In this document: positions 1 through 4,630 of the stretch, one piece after another
Layout of the letters: every line of letters begins with the position of its first letter
How positions within the stretch are numbered: position 1 is the first letter of the stretch
Assembly: GCA_007129055.1 (NCBI GenBank)
Contig: SKWE01000067.1
Coordinates: 1 to 5,410 of the forward strand
Reading direction: 5' to 3'
Source: Syntrophomonadaceae bacterium
Lineage (GTDB): Bacteria; Bacillota; Dethiobacteria; DTU022
Length of the DNA stretch: 5,410 nucleotides
Position numbers and translations under genes: made by a program
The notes under the pieces: generated by a model
Told to the model about the DNA's origin: nothing
Database searches by the model: none
The model's input: the letters and a program-made list of their open reading frames with translations, nothing else

Positions 1-1
1 A

Positions 2-1000
2 AGCCAGGCTGAAGCTGTAATGAACATAGTTAAAGCAAGGTCAGAAGAAGCATCAAAAATTGCAATGCGCACCCTGGGCGGGGAACTATCCGGAAAAATT
101 GAGAATATCAGGGAAGATATTATTAGGATCAGGGCCCCCTTGGAAGCGTCTTTTGATTATCCCGAAGAGCTTGACGGCAGTGATTTCGATGAAAAAGATC
201 TTGTAGTTCAGCTCAGTTCACTGAGGCATGAAATAAAAGAGCTATTTGATGGAATAGAGCGCAACAGGGCTTACCAGGAAGGCGCTAGTGTTGCAATCAT
301 CGGCAGGCCAAATGTTGGCAAATCATCACTTTTGAATGCACTGTTAAGGCAGCAGAGGGCTATCGTGCATGATCTTCCAGGCACAACACGGGACATGTTG
401 GAAAGTTATATTTCGCTGGGTGGATACCCGCTTAAGCTTGTTGATACTGCCGGTATACAGGGGACGGAAGACCCTGTTGAAAAAGAAGGTATTGCACGCT
501 CGCGTGCAGCTGCTTCTATGGCCAGGATGCTGATTGTCGTATTAGACGGATCTGTCCCCCTTACGGATGAAGATAAGGAAATTGCTAAACTGTATCAGCC
601 TGGCCAGGGCCTGGTTGTAGCATTAAACAAAAAGGACCTGAAGCGCGCTATAAAAAAAGAAGAAATAATAAACCTTTTTAGTAATGCGAGAGTTATAGAA
701 ACAGCTGCATTAAAAAATGAAGGAACGAATGAACTTGAACTGGCGATTACCGAAGAACTGGATAAGTGTTACGGAACCGCTGGAGAATCTTCATTAATTG
801 TTTCAATTCACCATGAAGAAGTTCTTAAAGAAGTTATAGGGATAGTGGAAAGTGCCATAGAGATTGCCGCAATTCAGCCACCAGAAATGATCAGCATGGA
901 ACTGCAGCTCGCATGGCTTAAACTTGGAGAAATTACTGGACAAACAGTCAGTGATGAGCTTCTTGACAGGATATTCAGCCAGTTTTGTCTTGGAAAATAA
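2..1000 (+). CDS. mnmE: tRNA uridine-5-carboxymethylaminomethyl modification GTPase MnmE (TrmE), 5'-truncated by the window edge
   Basis: MnmE is a dimeric GTPase that works with MnmG to install the (carboxymethyl)aminomethyl group at C5 of the wobble uridine in certain tRNAs. The reading frame is open from base 2 and its first residues, SQAEAV, match the family's internal LSQAEAV segment, so the N-terminal tetrahydrofolate-binding domain lies upstream; the ATG at base 20 is internal. Numbering from the first visible codon (332 residues): G1 GRPNVGKS 101-108, switch I GTTRD 127-131, G3 DTAG 148-151, the glutamate of VE (catalytic in E. coli MnmE by my alignment) at 160, G4 NKKD 209-212, and the diagnostic C-terminal FCLGK 328-332, whose cysteine is the family hallmark. 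Departures from consensus: DTAGI is followed by Q instead of the usual R, the G5 loop reads ETAALKNEG instead of SAKxGEG, and the C-terminal helical domain has LQLAW where DLRAA is typical. Only 27 bp separate it from rsmG, with no mnmG between. Identity is certain; full activity is less so. Confidence 0.97.
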   Translation, partial: SQAEAVMNIVKARSEEASKIAMRTLGGELSGKIENIREDIIRIRAPLEASFDYPEELDGSDFDEKDLVVQLSSLRHEIKELFDGIERNRAYQEGASVAIIGRPNVGKSSLLNALLRQQRAIVHDLPGTTRDMLESYISLGGYPLKLVDTAGIQGTEDPVEKEGIARSRAAASMARMLIVVLDGSVPLTDEDKEIAKLYQPGQGLVVALNKKDLKRAIKKEEIINLFSNARVIETAALKNEGTNELELAITEELDKCYGTAGESSLIVSIHHEEVLKEVIGIVESAIEIAAIQPPEMISMELQLAWLKLGEITGQTVSDELLDRIFSQFCLGK

Positions 1001-1027
1001 GTATCAAATACCATGGGGTAGTTATTA

Positions 1028-1762
1028 ATGAAGAGTTTATCGTTCAGTGCGTACCTGCATATGGCAGAAAGCGTCTTCTTTGAATTACAGGTTGAGCCAA
1101 CCCCTGGACAACTAAATTCCCTGGCTTTATATGTTGAAAGATTAATTATTGGCTTAAAACAGGTTAGGCTTACCGGAGAGTCGACGGCAGAAGAACTTTT
1201 CAATAAACAAATATATGATTCATTGTACCCAATAAAAATTATTCCATTTAAAAAAGGCGGAAAAATATTAGATCTTGGAAGCGGTGGAGGGCTGCCAGGG
1301 ATTCCTTTAAGCATTGTTCTGCCAGAAAATGAAATTGTTTTATTGGATTCAAACAAGAAAAAAACAACATATATAGCAGAAATAGTAAACAACCTGTCAC
1401 TTAATAATGTTGAAGTAATCAATGGAAGAGCAGAGGAATATGGACTTTTAGAAGGTCACCGCGGCGGCTACGATTACGTTGTATCAAAAGCTGTTGCAGA
1501 GATGAACATTTTGGCAGAGTATACATTGCCCTTTTTAAAGATTCGGGGGGACACAATATTGTATAAAGGGCCCAGGGGCGAACAAGAGCTTATAGCAGCA
1601 GCAGGGGCGATAAAAGTTTGCGGAGGCGAATACCTGCAGAGCCACCATTACAAGTTGCCTGGGGGAGAAGAAAGGGTTTTATATATAATCAGGAAGAAGG
1701 GTGTAACACCGGATAAATACCCTCGCCGGATAGGTGTTCCCAACAAAAAACCGATTAAGTAA
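1028..1762 (+). CDS. rsmG: 16S rRNA (guanine-N7) methyltransferase RsmG (GidB), divergent
   Basis: RsmG uses S-adenosylmethionine to methylate N7 of a guanine in the 530 loop of 16S rRNA (G527 in E. coli); its loss commonly gives low-level streptomycin resistance. The 244-residue length is normal. Visible landmarks are SAM motif I ILDLGSGGGLPGI (80-92), the acidic residue after the second strand in LLDSNKKK (D107), SKAVAEMNILAEYTLPFL (153-170, family SRAVA), and the C-terminal TPDKYPRRIGVPNKKPI (227-243), which is highly characteristic. The N-terminal helical part is divergent: the usual WNxxxNLT reads GLKQVRLTG (42-50) and the HxxDSL motif reads QIYDSL (61-66). I chose the first ATG because GGGGT (1015-1019) lies 8 nt upstream; the next in-frame ATG at 1061 has no Shine-Dalgarno and would shorten the N-terminus. 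It is probably co-transcribed with mnmE across a 27-bp gap. Confidence 0.93.
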   Translation: MKSLSFSAYLHMAESVFFELQVEPTPGQLNSLALYVERLIIGLKQVRLTGESTAEELFNKQIYDSLYPIKIIPFKKGGKILDLGSGGGLPGIPLSIVLPENEIVLLDSNKKKTTYIAEIVNNLSLNNVEVINGRAEEYGLLEGHRGGYDYVVSKAVAEMNILAEYTLPFLKIRGDTILYKGPRGEQELIAAAGAIKVCGGEYLQSHHYKLPGGEERVLYIIRKKGVTPDKYPRRIGVPNKKPIK

Positions 1763-1797
1763 AAACTGTATGGAAGGATCTTTAAAAATAAATAAGT

Positions 1798-1803
1798 TAT
1801 ACT
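1798..1803 (+). promoter_or_regulatory. Possible -10 element (TATACT) in the rsmG-noc gap
   Basis: The 108-bp gap between rsmG and noc is A/T-rich and holds TATACT, one mismatch from the sigma-A -10 consensus, about 70 bp before the noc start. No convincing -35 lies 16-18 bp upstream and there is no TGn extension. A second weak pair, TTGTCA (1823-1828) with TGAAAT (1845-1850) at 16-bp spacing, would leave only a very short leader. I see no terminator hairpin after rsmG, so noc may also be reached by read-through. An 8-base TGGAAGGA repeat (1771-1778, 1803-1810) is probably coincidental. Confidence 0.2.
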
Positions 1804-1870
1804 GGAAGGAAAGTTTAGTCACTTGTCAAATTAATGTTAAGCAGTGAAATAATATAAAGGCGATGATTTA

Positions 1871-2713
1871 ATGACAGAAAATAACGTAGAAAAACTGACG
1901 CACAGCATTGCAGAACCAACAACTGAAAATGTCGTAGCGATTGACATCGAACGAATTGAACCGAACCCTTATCAGCCGCGCCAGGAAGTTGATCAAGAAA
2001 AAATAGATGAGTTGGCAAGCTCAATTAAATCTTGTGGTTTAATCCAGCCAATTGTGGTTCGCAGAAGCGGCGAAGGATACCAGCTTGTTGTTGGAGAAAG
2101 ACGATTCCTGGCCTGCAAAAAGCTTGGGTGGAGCAAAATATCTGCTGCAGTAAAAATCCTGTCTGACAACGAAATGGCTACAATAGCGCTTATAGAGAAC
2201 TTGCAAAGAGAAAATTTAAACTATATTGAAGAAGCATTGGGTTATGTGAGTCTTATGAATAGCTTTAATATGACCCAGGATGTATTAGCACAAAGGTTGG
2301 GAAAGAGCCAGTCAACAATTGCCAACAAGCTGCGAATTCTTAAATTGAGCGCTAAAGTCAGGGAACAGCTTTTAAACAGCGGCTTAACAGAAAGACATGC
2401 CCGGGCCTTGCTGGGACTGAAAAATGAAAAAGAGCAGCTCGATACAATTAAAGAGATATCTGATAGAGGGCTAACTGTTAGCCAGGCAGAAAAGCGGATA
2501 GAAAAAATTAGGGAACAGCAGGGAACTAAAAAAAGTAAAAAAGCAAAGCCAATCATACGGGATATGAGAATCGTGCTGAACACTATCAGGGAAGCGGTGG
2601 CTATTATCCAAAGCAGCGGACTATACCCGGAAGTCGATGAAACCATTGAAGAGGATTATATTGAAATTAATATCAGGCTGACAAAAGAGATGATCCGGGC
2701 CGGGAAGAACTAG
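1871..2713 (+). CDS. noc: Nucleoid occlusion protein Noc (ParB-family CTP-dependent DNA clamp)
   Basis: Noc is a ParB paralogue that binds dispersed NBS sites and, in Bacillus, joins the nucleoid to the membrane to keep FtsZ from dividing over DNA. The 280-residue protein has the ParB/CTP-binding domain with NPYQPR (32-37), GERR (75-78) and ENLQRE (109-114), then the helix-turn-helix LGKSQSTIANKLRILKL (143-159) and TERHARALLG (173-182). Residues Q147, K153, K158 and R175 align with the four positions (173, 179, 184, 201 in Caulobacter ParB numbering) known to set Noc rather than ParB specificity, and all four are of Noc type. The C-terminal RDMRIVLNTIREAVAIIQSSG (230-250) and the final EEDYIEINIRL match Bacillus Noc closely. 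AAAGG (1856-1860) lies 10 nt before the ATG. The N-terminus (MTENNVEKLTHS) does not resemble the Bacillus amphipathic membrane-targeting helix, and an in-frame TAA at 1850-1852 leaves no earlier start. Its position between rsmG and parA is the classic Noc position. Confidence 0.92.
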   Translation: MTENNVEKLTHSIAEPTTENVVAIDIERIEPNPYQPRQEVDQEKIDELASSIKSCGLIQPIVVRRSGEGYQLVVGERRFLACKKLGWSKISAAVKILSDNEMATIALIENLQRENLNYIEEALGYVSLMNSFNMTQDVLAQRLGKSQSTIANKLRILKLSAKVREQLLNSGLTERHARALLGLKNEKEQLDTIKEISDRGLTVSQAEKRIEKIREQQGTKKSKKAKPIIRDMRIVLNTIREAVAIIQSSGLYPEVDETIEEDYIEINIRLTKEMIRAGKN

Positions 2714-2765
2714 TTAAATGATTCAAAACAGGCTGAACAGTTGATGCAGATTAGGAGAGAATTAT

Positions 2766-3524
2766 ATGGCTAAAGTGCTGGCGGTAACAAACCAAAAAGG
2801 CGGGGTTGGGAAAACCACAACAACAATAAATCTGGGAGCTGCGCTTGCAAGGCTCGGGGTAAAAGTGCTGCTGATTGATATAGATCCACAGGGCAATGCT
2901 ACAAGCGGGTTAGGATTATCAAGAAATGAAGTTAAATCATGCATCTATAATGTATTAATCGAGGATTTACCTGTAACAGAGGTAACGATAGCAACAAGGT
3001 GGACCAACCTTTATATCGTACCGGCAACAATACAGCTTGCGGGTGCGGAAATTGAACTGGTTCCGCTTACTGCCCGCGAAGACAAACTAAAAAAGGCCAT
3101 TTCAGAAATTAAAGACGAATACGACTTTATTATTATAGATTGCCCGCCTTCACTTGGATTGCTTACTTTAAATGCAATGAACGCTGCAGACGGTGTAATA
3201 ATCCCTATTCAATGTGAGTATTATGCCCTTGAAGGGCTTGGTCAGTTAATGAACACGATTACCCTGGTTAGAAAACATATGAACAAGGATTTGCAAATTG
3301 AAGGCGTAGTCCTCACAATGTACGATTCAAGGACCAACCTTTCTGAACAGGTGGCCGAAGAAGTTAGAAACTATTTTCAACAATATGTTTATAAAACTGT
3401 TATTCCACGTAATGTAAGGCTAAGCGAGGCGCCCAGTTACGGACAACACATTCTTGAATATGATCCTAAAAGCAGGGGCGCTGAGCTTCATCTCGCCTTG
3501 GCGCGGGAGGTTCTAAAACGATGA
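2766..3524 (+). CDS. parA: Chromosome-partitioning ATPase ParA (Soj)
   Basis: ParA/Soj is a deviant-Walker ATPase that dimerises with ATP, binds DNA non-specifically, and is released when ParB stimulates hydrolysis, so helping origin segregation; in Bacillus it also acts on DnaA. The 252-residue length is typical of the short chromosomal type with no N-terminal DNA-binding extension. Visible are the deviant Walker A KGGVGKTTT with signature lysine K11 and catalytic-loop lysine K16, switch I DIDPQGN (38-44) with D40, Walker B IIIDCPP (122-128), and SEAPSYGQHILEYDP (220-234). R189 (in YDSRTNLS) and R218 (in NVRLSEAPS) fall at the numbers of the two DNA-binding arginines of Bacillus Soj. A strong AGGAGAG (2753-2759) lies 6 nt before the ATG. 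The 52-bp gap from noc holds no clear promoter or terminator. Its stop overlaps the parB start, so the two are probably translationally coupled. Confidence 0.97.
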   Translation: MAKVLAVTNQKGGVGKTTTTINLGAALARLGVKVLLIDIDPQGNATSGLGLSRNEVKSCIYNVLIEDLPVTEVTIATRWTNLYIVPATIQLAGAEIELVPLTAREDKLKKAISEIKDEYDFIIIDCPPSLGLLTLNAMNAADGVIIPIQCEYYALEGLGQLMNTITLVRKHMNKDLQIEGVVLTMYDSRTNLSEQVAEEVRNYFQQYVYKTVIPRNVRLSEAPSYGQHILEYDPKSRGAELHLALAREVLKR

Positions 3525-4375
3525 GTGAAAAAAGACGTTTGGGCAAAGGCTTGGGAGCCCTCATTCCTGACGTAACAGCTGGCACGGAGGATAGCAGCGA
3601 TATAGCGCTTAGCTTAATAAAGCCGAATCCATATCAGCCTCGAAGGACCTTTAATGAGGAGAAATTGAAAGAACTGGCTTCATCTATTGAAACCCACGGT
3701 GTGCTGCAGGCCGTGGTAGTTACAAAAGCTGTAGATGAGGATGGCTATTACCTGGTAGCCGGAGAAAGAAGATGCCGGGCCGCCAAATTAGCAAATTTAA
3801 AGTCGGTTCCAGCTATAGTAAAAGAGATAGATAAAAGCACCATGTTAGAAATTGCATTAATTGAAAACCTTCAGAGAGAAGATCTGAACCCGGTTGAAGA
3901 GGCCCAGGCATACCGTAAGCTAATGGAAGACTACAGCTATACCCAGGAAGAGTTAGCAAAAAGACTTGGTAAAAGCAGGTCTTCAGTTGCTAACAGTGTC
4001 AGGCTGCTTGTTTTGCCGGAAAAGGTTTTAGGGCACCTGGAAAAGGGTGAAATAACAGCAGGGCAGGTAAGACCACTATTATCTCTTGACAGCCCCGATT
4101 TACAGTTAGAAGCGGCACTTAAAATTATTAAGGACGGTTTAACAGCCCGGGAAGTTGAAAAGCTGACATCTGCAAAGCAAAAAGACAGATCTGCAGACAA
4201 AGAAGAGAAACCGTTGGATCCTTTGCGCCAGGAAATCCAGCTGCAGATGCAACGGGAACTAGGGACCAAGGTACGGCTTAAGGAGGGCAAAAAAGGCGGC
4301 ACAATAGAGATATACTATTATAGCGAGGAAGATCTGGAAAGACTAATATCAATGCTGCTGCCAGAGGGTATATAA
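3521..4375 (+). CDS. parB: Chromosome-partitioning protein ParB (Spo0J)
   Basis: ParB binds parS, uses CTP to close into a sliding clamp, and forms the centromere complex that ParA moves and that loads SMC. The 284 residues begin with KRRLGKGLGALIPD (4-17), the basic N-terminal peptide that stimulates ParA ATPase. The CTP-binding domain follows, with NPYQPR (36-41), GERR (81-84) and ENLQRED (115-121), then the helix-turn-helix LGKSRSSVANSVRLLVL (149-165), and a C-terminal dimerisation domain ending IEIYYYSEEDLERLISML. At the four specificity positions it has R153, S159, V164 and G181, which is ParB-like and contrasts with the Noc encoded upstream. The usual GHARALL reads GQVRPLL (181-187), losing a well-conserved histidine. 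The start overlaps the parA stop as ATGA, with GGGAGG (3505-3510) 10 nt upstream inside parA. Two parS sites follow directly after the stop. Confidence 0.97.
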   Translation: MSEKRRLGKGLGALIPDVTAGTEDSSDIALSLIKPNPYQPRRTFNEEKLKELASSIETHGVLQAVVVTKAVDEDGYYLVAGERRCRAAKLANLKSVPAIVKEIDKSTMLEIALIENLQREDLNPVEEAQAYRKLMEDYSYTQEELAKRLGKSRSSVANSVRLLVLPEKVLGHLEKGEITAGQVRPLLSLDSPDLQLEAALKIIKDGLTAREVEKLTSAKQKDRSADKEEKPLDPLRQEIQLQMQRELGTKVRLKEGKKGGTIEIYYYSEEDLERLISMLLPEGI

Positions 4376-4379
4376 AAAT

Positions 4380-4395
4380 TGTTTCACGTGAAACA
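4380..4395. promoter_or_regulatory. parS: parS centromere site 1
   Basis: TGTTTCACGTGAAACA is a perfect 16-bp palindrome and an exact match to the bacterial parS consensus TGTTNCACGTGAAACA. It starts 4 bases after the parB stop codon. It should be a loading site for the ParB encoded just upstream, whose recognition residues are of ParB type. Confidence 0.97.
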
Positions 4396-4414
4396 TTATT
4401 TAGGATCTTAGCAA

Positions 4415-4430
4415 TGTTTCACGTGAAACA
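4415..4430. promoter_or_regulatory. parS: parS centromere site 2
   Basis: This is a second identical perfect parS palindrome, 35 bp from the first measured start to start, or about 3.3 helical turns. Its flanks are the mirror image of those of site 1 (an AA before and ATTTTT after, against AAAAATT before and TT after), so the pair is arranged in inverted orientation. Confidence 0.97.
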
Positions 4431-4541
4431 ATTTTTCTTGAATCAGCAGGTAGTTGTTTGTTAAAGCTATATAACCAGCATTAGTTTATTCTGACTGACG
4501 AGCGGGAATCGTTATTGTTTAATCCATACATTTGCACAGTA

Positions 4542-4550
4542 TGTTATAAT
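4542..4550 (+). promoter_or_regulatory. Extended -10 promoter for the M23 peptidase gene
   Basis: TGTTATAAT combines a perfect TATAAT (4545-4550) with the TGn extension, the arrangement that lets sigma-A act with a poor -35. Nothing close to TTGACA lies 16-18 bp upstream: TTGCAC at 4532-4537 is only 7 bp away and cannot serve. The predicted transcript start is near 4557, about 75 bases before the favoured start codon. This gives the peptidase gene a promoter separate from parAB. Confidence 0.65.
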
Positions 4551-4560
4551 ATAGAATGTG

Positions 4561-4590
4561 TTAAGCAGCCGCCCTTCAGTGGCTGTTTAA
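4561..4590 (+). other. Hairpin at the predicted 5' end of the peptidase mRNA
   Basis: TTAAGCAGCC (4561-4570) pairs with GGCTGTTTAA (4581-4590) with one G-U pair, and inner G-U and C-G pairs (4571-4580, 4572-4579) close a six-base CCTTCA loop, giving about 12 stacked pairs. It begins some 4 bases after the predicted start of transcription. No T-tract follows, so it is not a typical terminator; a 5' stabilising stem or a regulatory leader is more likely. The stem is clear in the sequence and the role is inferred. Confidence 0.5.
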
Positions 4591-4615
4591 GTAATTAGTG
4601 AGGATTATGAATAAA

Positions 4616-4621
4616 AAGGAG
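4616..4621 (+). promoter_or_regulatory. Ribosome binding site deciding the peptidase start
   Basis: AAGGAG lies 9 nt before the ATG at 4631, a near-ideal placement. The in-frame ATG at 4607 has only GTGAGG (4598-4603) with a 3-nt spacer, which is too close for efficient initiation. This favours 4631 as the start. Confidence 0.65.
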
Positions 4622-4630
4622 CTTTTCTTT

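Larger units (their letters stand above)
4374..4436 (+). terminator. 24-bp inverted repeat made by the parS pair, possible intrinsic terminator
   Basis: Bases 4374-4397 are the exact reverse complement of 4413-4436, separated by a 15-base loop. The repeat starts inside the parB TAA, runs AAAAATT plus parS plus TT, and the right arm ends in five T's (4432-4436) followed by CTT. In RNA this could form a 24-bp stem ending in a U-tract after parB, with an A-tract on the left that would make it symmetric for the other strand. The stem is A/U-rich at its base, and each parS can also fold on its own (GUUUC/GAAAC with an ACGU loop), so the long stem competes with two small ones. The repeat is seen directly; terminator function is inferred. 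Confidence 0.5.

Noticed and set aside
20..22. ATG at base 20 as the start of mnmE
   Set aside because: The frame stays open to the window edge, and the residues before it (SQAEAV) match the interior of MnmE, so this methionine is internal.
874..1422. Open frame of 182 codons on the minus strand across the mnmE-rsmG junction
   Set aside because: It lies antisense over two well-supported genes, resembles no family I recognise, and has no Shine-Dalgarno or promoter; it is a shadow frame.
2242..2646. Minus-strand open frame of 134 codons inside noc
   Set aside because: It is entirely antisense to noc, and its hydrophobic, serine-rich composition is that expected from reversed Lys/Glu-rich helical coding sequence.
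3761..3780. GERRCRA in ParB and GERRFLA in Noc as loss of a conserved tryptophan
   Set aside because: This position varies among functional ParB/Noc proteins (W, F, Y and others), and the essential GERR residues are intact in both.
3937..4302. Minus-strand open frame of 121 codons inside parB
   Set aside because: It is antisense to conserved ParB domains, with no recognisable product or ribosome binding site.
4520..4530. Possible DnaA box (AATCCATACA)
   Set aside because: It does not match TTATCCACA well enough, and no cluster of DnaA boxes or AT-rich unwinding region is present.
4532..4550. TTGCAC and TATAAT as a -35/-10 pair
   Set aside because: The spacer is only 7 bp, far from the 16-18 bp required; the TGn extension explains the promoter better.
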